Notes under the pieces: generated by a model
Seen by the model: the letters and a program-made list of their open reading frames with translations, nothing else
Databases searched by the model: none
Told to the model about the DNA's origin: nothing
Position numbers and translations under genes: made by a program
Part shown: positions 41,408-48,789 of the stretch, piece by piece
How positions within the stretch are numbered: position 1 is the stretch's first letter
Layout: each line of letters begins with the position of its first letter
DNA from: Polaribacter sp. BAL334
Lineage (GTDB): Bacteria > Bacteroidota > Bacteroidia > Flavobacteriales > Flavobacteriaceae
Reading direction: 5' to 3'
Assembly (NCBI RefSeq): GCF_015767435.1
Contig: NZ_JADWOV010000230.1
Coordinates: 78,534 to 142,533, forward strand
DNA: 64,000 bases

Positions 41408-42305
41408 AAGAGTAATTGTTTGTCCATTCTTCAAACCTGTCTTTATGTTTAAATCTGTTATGTGACCAAAGATAATTTTCAGGACTTTGTATGATGTTTT
41501 TTTCGGTAATATTGAGGTATTTTTCTGTCAATTCATAGTTTTCAAAACTTTTAGGGTTTTCAGTAACTAATTCAAATTCAGTTTCATAATATCCTCTTTT
41601 GATTTTTTTTGTATGATGATTAATGACAACTAAATCAAACTTTTTTGATAACATTTCTAATCCTGTATGAACAGGAACTTTCACACCGAAAAATTTAGTC
41701 CAATACAATGTTTTCTCAACCAAAGGCGATTGATCACTCAATAAAATATACAATCCCTGATGCTGTTTTTGGTAATTTAACATCATTATTTTTACAGTTT
41801 CAAAGGTTTTGATGCCAATAAATCCAAAACGCTCTCTTGATTTTTTCAACGCTTTTTCAAAATAAGGATTTTTTAATTGATTGTAAGAGCCATAAATAGG
41901 AATTTTAGTAATCAAAGGTAAATTCACACACCATTCCCAATTAGCCAAATGCGCGCCAACCAAGGCAATGCTTTTTTCTTCGTTAACAAATGAATTTAAT
42001 AACTCAGGATTTTTGTATGCATAACGTTTAAAAATCTCCTTTTCTCCCATTGAAAATGCTTTGACACTTTCCATTAGAATATCAGTAAAGTGTTTGAAAA
42101 ATTCTTTGGATAATTGTTCTTTTTCTGTAAGGGTTTTCTCAGGAAATGCGTAAGAAATATTTTTCATAACCACCTCTTTTCTATATCCAAAAACATGATA
42201 AATCAGGAAAAACAAAACGTCAGAAATCAGATATAATATTCTCATGGGCAATCTTGAAAAAAGCCATGCAAATGGATAAACGATTCCGAAAAGTAGGAGT
42301 TGCAT
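41388..42305 (-). CDS. Lysophospholipid / lipid A acyltransferase family protein
   Basis: A 305-residue inner-membrane-associated enzyme of the LpxL/HtrB family. One hydrophobic N-terminal segment (~3-36), the catalytic H(x)4E motif in ALVGAHLANWEWCVNL (~residue 120), and the substrate region IYGSYNQLKNPYFEKAL, then LLSDQSPL and WTKFFGVKVPVHTGLEML. It should transfer a secondary acyl chain to lipid A or an aminolipid. The C-terminus overlaps the aminotransferase gene. Divergent from the rhomboid gene. Confidence 0.9.
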   Translation of the reverse strand: MQLLLFGIVYPFAWLFSRLPMRILYLISDVLFFLIYHVFGYRKEVVMKNISYAFPEKTLTEKEQLSKEFFKHFTDILMESVKAFSMGEKEIFKRYAYKNPELLNSFVNEEKSIALVGAHLANWEWCVNLPLITKIPIYGSYNQLKNPYFEKALKKSRERFGFIGIKTFETVKIMMLNYQKQHQGLYILLSDQSPLVEKTLYWTKFFGVKVPVHTGLEMLSKKFDLVVINHHTKKIKRGYYETEFELVTENPKSFENYELTEKYLNITEKNIIQSPENYLWSHNRFKHKDRFEEWTNNYSSKKTNR

Positions 42306-42351
42306 ATTTTGAAATTATGATGCAAATATCTACATTTAATATGAAACTTTC

Positions 42352-42383
42352 TTGCTTAAAACTTTTCAATTTTCTTATGTTTG
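42352..42383 (+). promoter_or_regulatory. Rhomboid promoter, leaderless geometry (TTG-N21-TATGTTTG)
   Basis: TTG at 42352-42354 and TATGTTTG at 42376-42383. The ATG begins only 4 bp after the box, at 42388, so the expected transcription start coincides with the start codon. Confidence 0.65.
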
Positions 42384-42387
42384 TAGG

Positions 42388-43041
42388 ATGTTAGAAAATC
42401 CGAATTTAGTAGTTATCCTTATGATCATTGCGAATGTATTGTTTTCGATGAAAGGATTTGACAATTTTCATTTTTTTGAAAAATATAAATTTCAAATCAA
42501 TAAGATTTCAAATGGTGAAAAAATAAGAATGATAAGTGCTGGTTTTTTGCATGCAGATTGGATGCATTTAGGGTTCAATATGTATGCATTGTATCTTTTT
42601 GGCGGAATTGTTTCTTCAATGCTTGGCATTTTCAGTTTCTTAATGATTTACTTTGGAAGCTTACTTGCAGGCAATTTATATACCTATTTTTATCATAAAG
42701 ATGAACCATATTACAGTGCAATAGGTGCATCTGGAGCTGTATCAGGAATTGTGTATGCTTCTATTTTATTATTTCCGGATATGAAATTGTTATTGTTTTT
42801 TGCTATTCCAATGACAGGATATGTTTTTGGAATTGGTTACTTATTATATTCTATTTATGGGATGAAAAAACAGTTAGGAAATATTGGTCATGCAGCACAT
42901 TTAGGAGGTACCATTGGAGGTTTTGCAATCACACTTTTGTTAGTTCCTTCACTTTTTTTAACAAATACAATTTTTGTTGTTTTATTAGCAATACCAATAG
43001 TTTTTTTATTGCTTTTTGGAAGTAAATTGAAAAGTTTATAA
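42388..43041 (+). CDS. Rhomboid family intramembrane serine protease
   Basis: A 217-residue, six-helix membrane protein. The catalytic dyad is Ser ~115 in GASGAVSG (GxSG) and His ~171 in GHAAHLGGTIGG. The loop HADWMHLGFNMYALYLFG holds the conserved rhomboid H..N..L/Y features. It cleaves single-pass membrane proteins within the bilayer; substrates unknown. The ATG at 42388 is chosen because the alternative TTG at 42352 is the -33 element of the promoter. A perfect terminator follows. Confidence 0.93.
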   Translation: MLENPNLVVILMIIANVLFSMKGFDNFHFFEKYKFQINKISNGEKIRMISAGFLHADWMHLGFNMYALYLFGGIVSSMLGIFSFLMIYFGSLLAGNLYTYFYHKDEPYYSAIGASGAVSGIVYASILLFPDMKLLLFFAIPMTGYVFGIGYLLYSIYGMKKQLGNIGHAAHLGGTIGGFAITLLLVPSLFLTNTIFVVLLAIPIVFLLLFGSKLKSL

Positions 43042-43046
43042 TAAAA

Positions 43047-43073
43047 AAAACGTTGCAAATTTGCAACGTTTTT
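43047..43073. terminator. Bidirectional terminator between the rhomboid and tRNA-Gly genes
   Basis: Perfect palindrome AAAACGTTGC..GCAACGTTTT with runs of A before and T after. Serves the rhomboid gene (+) and the tRNA gene (-). Confidence 0.92.
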
Positions 43074-43074
43074 G

Positions 43075-43147
43075 AGCGAGAGACCGGGCTCGAACCGGCG
43101 ACATTTAGCTTGGAAGGCTAAAGCTCTACCAACTGAGCTACTCTCGC
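43075..43147 (-). tRNA. tRNA-Gly (anticodon TCC)
   Basis: On the minus strand all arms fold: acceptor GCGAGAG/CTCTCGC, D arm GCTC..GAGC, anticodon arm TTAGC-CTTCCAA-GCTAA (TCC anticodon, reading GGA/GGG codons), T arm GCCGG-TTCGAGC-CCGGT, discriminator T. 73 nt. The 3' CCA is not encoded, so Cca (14089) must add it. Confidence 0.96.
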
Positions 43148-43207
43148 AGTAAAGCACTGCAAATATAAACTCATTTTTTATTTCTGCAATTTTTTCTTTC
43201 AAAAAAA

Positions 43208-44098
43208 TTACTGAATTGCTGCTTTTATCATTCTATCATTTCCGAAAATGTCTTTTCGCAATTCAATGTTTTTAAATCCTTTATTGGATAACATCTCAAC
43301 TGTTTGATTTCCTAAATATTGATTGATTTCAAAAAATAACAATCCATTTTCTGACAAATGTTGCATTGCTAAATCAGCTATTTTAGTATAAAAAATCAAT
43401 GGATTTTCATCGGAAACAAACAATGCTTGATGTGGTTCGTTTTCTAAAACATTTTTTTGCATTTCAGCTTTCTCTAATTCCCGAACATAAGGAGGATTTG
43501 AAACAATTATATCAAAGTTTATTGGAGTTTTGTCCTTTGAAAGTAAATTCAAATTTGATGTTTTCAAGATATCCATTTCAAAAAAAGAAATATAAACTTT
43601 ATGAAGTTCAGCATTTTTAAGGGCAACTTCCAACGCTTTTGCTGAAATGTCAATGGCAGAAATAGTAGCGAAATCTATATTTTTTGCAAGCGAAATAGGA
43701 ATACAGCCTGTTCCTGTTCCAATATCCAAAATAGTTAATTTTGGGGTTTCTTTTTTTTCTAAAATTGTAATTTCATCTAAAATCCATGCAACCAATTCTT
43801 CAGTTTCGGGTCTTGGAATCAAAGTGTTTTTATTCACCAAAAAAGGCAAACCAAAAAATTCAGTTTTCCCTAAAATATATTGAATTGGTTCATGATTTTT
43901 TAATTTTTCTAAGGCGATATTTAATTGATTATGAGTAGTTTTATCAATCAAAAAATCAGGATTTAAAACAACATCAATTCTTTTAAAATTTAAATATTCT
44001 TCTATTAGAAATGAAAAAAAAGTATCAATTTCTGTGGTTGGAAAATCGTTTTCTAAAGCTTGAAAAAAATCTTTTTTGTACTCTTTTATTGTAATCAA
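43208..44098 (-). CDS. prmC: Peptide chain release factor N5-glutamine methyltransferase
   Basis: A 296-residue SAM enzyme that methylates the GGQ glutamine of release factors. N-terminal helical domain (~1-90), then TEFFGLPFLVNKNTLIPRPETEELV, the SAM-binding LDIGTGTGCIPISLA and the catalytic NPPY in IIVSNPPYVRELEKAEM. Length and motif order are typical of PrmC/HemK. Its start is 7 bp downstream of the GNAT stop, so the two form a minus-strand pair. Confidence 0.95.
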   Translation of the reverse strand: MITIKEYKKDFFQALENDFPTTEIDTFFSFLIEEYLNFKRIDVVLNPDFLIDKTTHNQLNIALEKLKNHEPIQYILGKTEFFGLPFLVNKNTLIPRPETEELVAWILDEITILEKKETPKLTILDIGTGTGCIPISLAKNIDFATISAIDISAKALEVALKNAELHKVYISFFEMDILKTSNLNLLSKDKTPINFDIIVSNPPYVRELEKAEMQKNVLENEPHQALFVSDENPLIFYTKIADLAMQHLSENGLLFFEINQYLGNQTVEMLSNKGFKNIELRKDIFGNDRMIKAAIQ

Positions 44099-44105
44099 AA
44101 TAAGG

Positions 44106-44597
44106 TTATAAATCTTTAATCATCCAAAAATCACAAGAATAATGGCAAGTGTTTCCCATAGGTTTCTCTAAATTTTGAAACCCATTTTTTTTGTACAATT
44201 TTACTGCATCTTTCATGTAGGGTAAGGTTTCTAAATAACAACTTTCAAAACCAAATTCTTTGGCTTTTTCAAGACAAATAGCAATCATTTTTGAACCCAA
44301 ACCTTTTCCTCTTGCTTCTGGCAAAAAATACATTTTTTGCAATTCGCACACATTTCCATCAAAATTATCCAGTTGCGCAATTCCTGCTCCACCAACTACT
44401 TTTTTACCAATTTCCAAAACAAAATAAATAGCTTTTTCTTTTTGATAGGTTTCAAAAAGTTGGTCTGTTGCTTTGTCTTCATAAGCTGTCCCAATTGTTG
44501 GAGCGCCCATTTCTACAATCACACTTCGAACAATTTTAGCTAATTCTGCATTGTCATTTTGTTGTATTTCTCTTATAATAAAGTCTGTATTTGACAT
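44106..44597 (-). CDS. GNAT family N-acetyltransferase
   Basis: A 163-residue single GNAT domain: DFIIREIQQNDNAELAKIV at the start, core strand FVLEIGKKVVGGAGIAQL, the acetyl-CoA loop MYFLPEARGKGLGSKMIAI (R/Q-x-x-G-x-G/A) and YKKNGFQNLEKPMGNTCH. Substrate unknown. Upstream of prmC on the same strand and divergent from the LEA-like lipoprotein gene. Confidence 0.9.
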   Translation of the reverse strand: MSNTDFIIREIQQNDNAELAKIVRSVIVEMGAPTIGTAYEDKATDQLFETYQKEKAIYFVLEIGKKVVGGAGIAQLDNFDGNVCELQKMYFLPEARGKGLGSKMIAICLEKAKEFGFESCYLETLPYMKDAVKLYKKNGFQNLEKPMGNTCHYSCDFWMIKDL

Positions 44598-44606
44598 TTA
44601 ATACTG

Positions 44607-44614
44607 TATTTTTG
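44607..44614 (+). promoter_or_regulatory. -7 box for the LEA-ribD gene group (TATTTTTG)
   Basis: TATTTTTG ends 36 bp before the ATG at 44651. In-frame codons upstream of that ATG overlap the box and are not counted as coding. Confidence 0.5.
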
Positions 44615-44650
44615 CGAGGGCAATTTACCTATTTTAATTTAAATTTTTTG

Positions 44651-45115
44651 ATGAAAAAAGCGCTCATTTTAGTTGGTTTTTTAGTTGTCTTTTTTAGTTG
44701 TTCTGTCAAAAAAGCACCTGTTTTTTTAAAGGTTGACGACATTACATTTGTCAATATTGTCAAAGATACCATACATTTAGGTGCAAATGCTTATTTCAAT
44801 AATCCAAATTATGTTGGAGGAAAAATGTATACTGACCAAATTAAAGTGATTATTAATGATGCAGCTATTGCGCAGGTTTCGTCAGATGTTTTTAAAATTC
44901 CTTCTCGAAAAGATTTTACAATTCCTTTAAAAATTGCCATTCCATCAAAGCAAATTTTTGAAAATACAAAAAACGGAATTTTAGGAGGATTGCTCAATGT
45001 ATTGACAAATAAACCTGTAAAAGTGCAGTTGAAAGGAAATTTGAATTACGTGGTTTTGGGTTTCAAAAAAGAATTTATCATCGATACAACAGAAGAAATA
45101 ATTATAAAATTTTAG
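44651..45115 (+). CDS. LEA type 2-like lipoprotein
   Basis: A 154-residue protein with a lipoprotein signal (KKALILVGFLVVFFSC, Cys ~17). The mature part resembles the LEA_2/WHy beta-sandwich: VKDTIHLGANAYFNNPNYVGGKMYTDQIKVIIND, then FKIPSRKDFTIPLKIAIP and KVQLKGNLNYVVLGFKKEF. Bacterial homologues are periplasmic or envelope proteins of unclear role. Its TAG stop (45113-45115) is in the same frame as ribD, which follows immediately. Confidence 0.75.
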   Translation: MKKALILVGFLVVFFSCSVKKAPVFLKVDDITFVNIVKDTIHLGANAYFNNPNYVGGKMYTDQIKVIINDAAIAQVSSDVFKIPSRKDFTIPLKIAIPSKQIFENTKNGILGGLLNVLTNKPVKVQLKGNLNYVVLGFKKEFIIDTTEEIIIKF

Positions 45116-45118
45116 TTT

Positions 45119-46162
45119 ATCAATCACGAATTTTACATAAAACGTTGCTTGCAAATTGCTAAAAATGCGATTGGAATTTCGCGCCCAAATCCTTCTGTAG
45201 GTGCAGTAATTGTGCATGAAAATAAAATTATAGGTGAAGGGTTTACATCTGTTTATGGTGAAAATCATGCAGAAGTAAATGCAGTAAATTCAGTAAAAAA
45301 TGTTGCTGTTTTGAAAGAATCAACCATTTATGTGACGCTTGAACCTTGCTCACATTTTGGAAAAACGCCTCCTTGTGCGGATTTGTTGGTAAAGCATCAG
45401 TTTAAAAAAGTAGTGATTGGTTGTGTTGATTCTAATAGTTTGGTTGCCGGAAAAGGAATAGAACGTTTAAAAAATGCTGGAATTGAAGTAATTGTAGGTG
45501 TTTTGGAGAAAGAATGTAGAGAACATCACAAGCGATTTTTCACGGTTCAAGAAAAAAAACGTCCTTATATCATTTTAAAATGGGCGCAAACGAAAGATGG
45601 TTTTATGGCTCCAGAAACTAATATTGAGCAAAAACCCATTTGGATTTCTAATCAATATTCGCAGCAATTGGTTCATAAATTTCGGGCGCAAGAACATGCA
45701 ATTTTGGTTGGAACGAATACAGTTTTGTCTGACAATCCAAAATTAAATGTCAGAAATTGGTTTGGAGAAAATCCAATCAGAATTGTAATTGATAAAGAGT
45801 TGAAAATTCCAAAAAATCTCTTTGTTTACGACGAAACTGTCAAAACGATTTTTATCACAAATGATATGAATTCCAACAAAAAATCATCAGAAAAACTGAT
45901 TTTTGAAGGTATCAATTTTGATGAAAATGTGGCAAAACAAATTTGTGCTATTTTATATAAACATCATATTGAATCTGTAATTATTGAAGGAGGAACCAAA
46001 ACAATCCAAACTTTTATTGATGAAAATTTGTGGGATGAAGCGTCTATTTTTACATCAGAAAAAGTTTTTAAAAATGGGGTAAAAGCACCAGTTTTTTCAG
46101 GAAAAATCGTTTCTGAAATGGATATAAAAAATGATATTTTGAAGATATATAGCAATGATTAA
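45119..46162 (+). CDS. ribD: Bifunctional riboflavin deaminase/reductase RibD, probable AUC start
   Basis: A 347-residue enzyme doing steps two and three of riboflavin synthesis. Deaminase domain: PNPSVGAVIV, zinc site HAEVNA and EPCSHFGKTPPCADLL. Reductase domain from ~residue 155: RPYIILKWAQTKDGFMA, AILVGTNTVLSDNPKLNVR, VIIEGGTKTI. The conserved family start (H/D-E-F/Y-Y-x-x-R/L-x-L-x-x-A-K) appears as HEFYIKRCLQIAKNA, encoded upstream of the first TTG (45149). Between the upstream TAG and this motif only TTT, ATC and AAT occur, so ATC at 45119 is the only near-cognate start. Overlaps the HAD gene by 8 bp. Confidence 0.88.
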   Translation: MNHEFYIKRCLQIAKNAIGISRPNPSVGAVIVHENKIIGEGFTSVYGENHAEVNAVNSVKNVAVLKESTIYVTLEPCSHFGKTPPCADLLVKHQFKKVVIGCVDSNSLVAGKGIERLKNAGIEVIVGVLEKECREHHKRFFTVQEKKRPYIILKWAQTKDGFMAPETNIEQKPIWISNQYSQQLVHKFRAQEHAILVGTNTVLSDNPKLNVRNWFGENPIRIVIDKELKIPKNLFVYDETVKTIFITNDMNSNKKSSEKLIFEGINFDENVAKQICAILYKHHIESVIIEGGTKTIQTFIDENLWDEASIFTSEKVFKNGVKAPVFSGKIVSEMDIKNDILKIYSND

Positions 46163-46766
46163 GAATATAATTTTCGACTTTGGAGATATTTTTGTCAATT
46201 TAGATAAAGAAGCTACTTACAGAGAAATGGCTAAGTTAGGAGTTTCTAAAATCACACCTGAAATGATAAAAGTGTATCAAGATTACGAAAAAGGTTTGAT
46301 GGAAACAGCTGATTTTATTGACTATTTTTCATCAAGTTTTCCTATTTCTGAAGTAGATTTGGTATTTGCTTGGAATGCTGTTTTATTGGATTTTCCAGAA
46401 AATCGTTTGTTTTTTTTGAAAAAGTTAGCTGCTTCAGGAAAATACAGGTTATTTTTATTGAGCAATACCAATGATTTGCATATTGAGTCTGTCAAAAATT
46501 CAGTTGGAATTTCATTTTTTACAGAATTTAAAAATTGTTTTGAGCAATTTTATCTTTCACATGAAATCAATTTGAGGAAGCCAGATACTGAGATTTATGA
46601 ATTTGTATTGAAATCCAACCTACTTTCACCTGATGAAACTTTGTTTGTAGATGATTTAAAAGAGAATACTGATTCAGCAAAATTATTAGGAATTCATGTT
46701 TGGAATTTGAATCCAGTAACAGAGAATGTCACAGAATTATTTAAAAAAAATAGCCATTTATTTTGA
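46155..46766 (+). CDS. HAD-superfamily hydrolase (YihX-like)
   Basis: A 203-residue HAD phosphatase. Motif I reads IIFDFGDIFVNLD, the DxG form seen in YihX-type alpha-D-glucose-1-phosphatases rather than DxD. Motif II is LLSNTND, motif III Lys in LRKPDTEIYEF and motif IV FVDDLKENTDSA. The cap is helical (~15-85). Cytoplasmic, substrate unknown. It overlaps the ends of ribD (8 bp) and the EamA gene (4 bp) and so belongs to one translated series. Confidence 0.88.
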   Translation: MIKNIIFDFGDIFVNLDKEATYREMAKLGVSKITPEMIKVYQDYEKGLMETADFIDYFSSSFPISEVDLVFAWNAVLLDFPENRLFFLKKLAASGKYRLFLLSNTNDLHIESVKNSVGISFFTEFKNCFEQFYLSHEINLRKPDTEIYEFVLKSNLLSPDETLFVDDLKENTDSAKLLGIHVWNLNPVTENVTELFKKNSHLF

Positions 46767-47626
46767 TTTATCTTCTATTAAGTATCCTATTTTCCTCAGG
46801 ATTATTCGTGATTTTTAAGTTTTTCGGAATTTATAAAATTGATATTTTAAAAGCGATTGTGGTCAATTATATAATTGCTTTTATTCTTGGTTTCCTGTTT
46901 TCAGAAAGTAAATTTTCTATTGCAGAAGTTCCCAATCAACCTTGGTTTTTGGGGTCAATTTTCTTAGGAATATTATTTGTTTCTATTTTTTTTGTGATGG
47001 CAATTACCTCTCAAAAAAATGGAGTTTCAGTAGCTTCAGTGGCAGGAAAAATGTCAGTTGTCATTCCTGTTTTTTTTGGAATATTTTTGTATAATGAATC
47101 CTTTTCGTTTTTGAAAATTATAGGAATAATCATTGCATTAATTGCAGTCTATTTGACATCATTTAAAGAAGAAAAATCAACTTTGCATAAAAGCACGATG
47201 CTTTTTCCGATTTTACTTTTTTTAGGTTCAGGAATCATAGATACAGTTCTAAAATATTTAGAACTAAATTTTGTGCCACAAGAGGATGTGTCTATTTTTT
47301 CAGGAAGTTTGTTTGGAATTGCTGCTTTTTTTGGGTTTATAATTTTGTTGATTCAACACATAAAACAACCTTCTTCTTTTGGTATCAAAAATTTAGTTGC
47401 CGGAATTTTATTAGGAATCCCTAATTATTTTTCAATCATTTTTTTGATAAAATCTCTACAAACAAAAGGTTTTGAAAGTTCAATGTTGTTTACGATAAAT
47501 AACGTAGGAATTGTTGTTTTATCAACAATTTTTGGAGTTCTTTTGTTTAAGGAGCATTTTTCTTTTAAAAATAAAATTGGAATTTTATTGGCTATTTTCG
47601 GAATTATACTAGTTGCTGTATCATGA
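46763..47626 (+). CDS. EamA/DMT-family transporter
   Basis: A 287-residue membrane protein with about ten hydrophobic helices in two EamA-like halves (~1-135 and ~145-287); phrases VFFGIFLYNESFSFLKIIGIIIALIAVYL and FGVLLFKEHFSFKNKIGILLAIFGIILVAV repeat the E-x-F..G..L..G pattern of each half. The start is TTG at 46763, overlapping the HAD stop (TTGA); no suitable ATG is near. Its stop overlaps the yigZ start as ATGA. Cargo unknown. Confidence 0.85.
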   Translation: MIYLLLSILFSSGLFVIFKFFGIYKIDILKAIVVNYIIAFILGFLFSESKFSIAEVPNQPWFLGSIFLGILFVSIFFVMAITSQKNGVSVASVAGKMSVVIPVFFGIFLYNESFSFLKIIGIIIALIAVYLTSFKEEKSTLHKSTMLFPILLFLGSGIIDTVLKYLELNFVPQEDVSIFSGSLFGIAAFFGFIILLIQHIKQPSSFGIKNLVAGILLGIPNYFSIIFLIKSLQTKGFESSMLFTINNVGIVVLSTIFGVLLFKEHFSFKNKIGILLAIFGIILVAVS

Positions 47627-48234
47627 TAGATGATGTATATAAAACCATTGAAAAGCCTTCAATAGAAACACTTTTCAAAGAAAAAGGCAGTAAATTTTTC
47701 GGGTATGCTTTTCCGATTTCATCAGAAGAAGATGTAAAAATCATACTTGAAAATCTAAAAAATCAGCATCACACAGCAAGACATTTTTGCTATGCGTATC
47801 AGTTAGGTATTTTGGAAAAAAGAGTTCGAGTAAATGATGATGGAGAACCAAGTAATTCAGCAGGAATGCCCATTTATGGACAAATTCAAGCTTTTGAACT
47901 GACCAATATTTTGGTGGTTTCTGTTCGCTATTTTGGAGGGACAAAATTAGGAGTTGGTGGTTTGATGAGTGCTTACAAAGTTTCTGCACAGCAAGCTTTG
48001 GAAGCTTCAAAAATAATTGAAAAAACCATTGATGAATATTTTCAAGTATCATTCAACTATGATTTGATGAACAAAGTTTTACGAATTATAAAGGAGCATG
48101 ATGTTATTCTGATAAACCAAAAATTAGACATAAAATGTGAATATGAAATTGCTGTCAGAAAAAAAGATGCCTTTAAAGTATTTCAAATTTTCAATGAAAT
48201 GTATCCAATTTCTATCAAAAAATTAGAATCCTAA
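47623..48234 (+). CDS. YigZ/IMPACT family protein
   Basis: A 203-residue cytoplasmic protein. The IMPACT N-terminal domain reads KGSKFFGYAFPISSEEDV, HHTARHFCYAYQLG, NDDGEPSNSAGMPIYGQI and SVRYFGGTKLGVGGLMSAYK, followed by a DUF1949-type ferredoxin-like C-terminal domain. Related to the eukaryotic translation regulator IMPACT; the bacterial role is unclear. Coupled to the EamA gene by ATGA. Its 3' end overlaps the convergent thioesterase by 12 bp. Confidence 0.93.
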   Translation: MIDDVYKTIEKPSIETLFKEKGSKFFGYAFPISSEEDVKIILENLKNQHHTARHFCYAYQLGILEKRVRVNDDGEPSNSAGMPIYGQIQAFELTNILVVSVRYFGGTKLGVGGLMSAYKVSAQQALEASKIIEKTIDEYFQVSFNYDLMNKVLRIIKEHDVILINQKLDIKCEYEIAVRKKDAFKVFQIFNEMYPISIKKLES

Positions 48235-48621
48235 ACTTGTTAACAAATGCTCAGGACATTTTGTTGGTTTGTTCGTTTTCATATCCATAAATGCTAAAAC
48301 AGAATTTCCAGTACAAATCAATTCCTTATTCTGATTGGTAATTTTGTAATCAAACTCTATTTTCACCATTGGTTTTTTAATTAAAATAGTTTCTATCGTT
48401 AAAATATCGTCATATTTTGCGGATTTGATAAAACGACACTGTAAAGAAATTACGGGTAGCATTATCCCACTGATTTCCATATCTTTGTAAGTAACTCCTA
48501 GTTTTCGGAGCCATTCAGTTCTGCCTAATTCAAAAAATTGTGCGTAATTTCCATGATAAACTACGCCCATTTGATCAGTTTCTGAGTAACGAACTCTGGT
48601 TTTTGTTAAAGATTTTTTCAA
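48223..48621 (-). CDS. Acyl-CoA thioesterase (YbgC-like hotdog fold)
   Basis: A 132-residue hotdog protein: TRVRYSETDQMGVVYHGNYAQFFELGRTEWLR carries the catalytic Asp and the HGNY motif of the 4-hydroxybenzoyl-CoA thioesterase/YbgC group; LTIETILIKKPMVKIEFDYKI forms the central strands. It hydrolyses acyl-CoAs; substrate not defined. The start is a TTG at 48621, with no in-frame ATG near. Confidence 0.9.
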   Translation of the reverse strand: MKKSLTKTRVRYSETDQMGVVYHGNYAQFFELGRTEWLRKLGVTYKDMEISGIMLPVISLQCRFIKSAKYDDILTIETILIKKPMVKIEFDYKITNQNKELICTGNSVLAFMDMKTNKPTKCPEHLLTSLGF

Positions 48622-48704
48622 TTGATTTAAACAATATAATTCGAGGCATTTTACGTAAAAAAAAACTAATAATCAACCCCAAATTCATTTTTTTATACTA
48701 AAAA

Positions 48705-48713
48705 TTATTCACA
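48705..48713 (+). promoter_or_regulatory. Candidate DnaA box (TTATTCACA) upstream of dnaA
   Basis: TTATTCACA is an exact fit to the DnaA box consensus TTATNCACA and lies 77 bp before the dnaA ATG. A single box suggests autoregulation rather than a full replication origin. The rest of the 48622-48789 gap is AT-rich with no other clear feature. Confidence 0.45.
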
Positions 48714-48789
48714 CTTTTGTAAAGTCTATGAAAAACAGAAAAAAGTTCGTTTTTTCGAATTAATAACCAAAATTTACTAACACAATTAA

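Noticed and set aside
44651..46162. Fusion of the LEA-like lipoprotein and RibD by TAG read-through
   Set aside because: The two share a frame, but a lipoprotein signal would send the cytoplasmic RibD to the envelope, and no stop-codon read-through signal is visible.
45116..48234. FMN riboswitch ahead of ribD
   Set aside because: There is no space: ribD follows the preceding stop at once, and no RFN-element sequence is visible upstream of the LEA-like gene.
48622..48789. Full oriC upstream of dnaA
   Set aside because: Only one clear DnaA box was found; an origin needs clustered boxes and an unwinding element, so only autoregulation is proposed.
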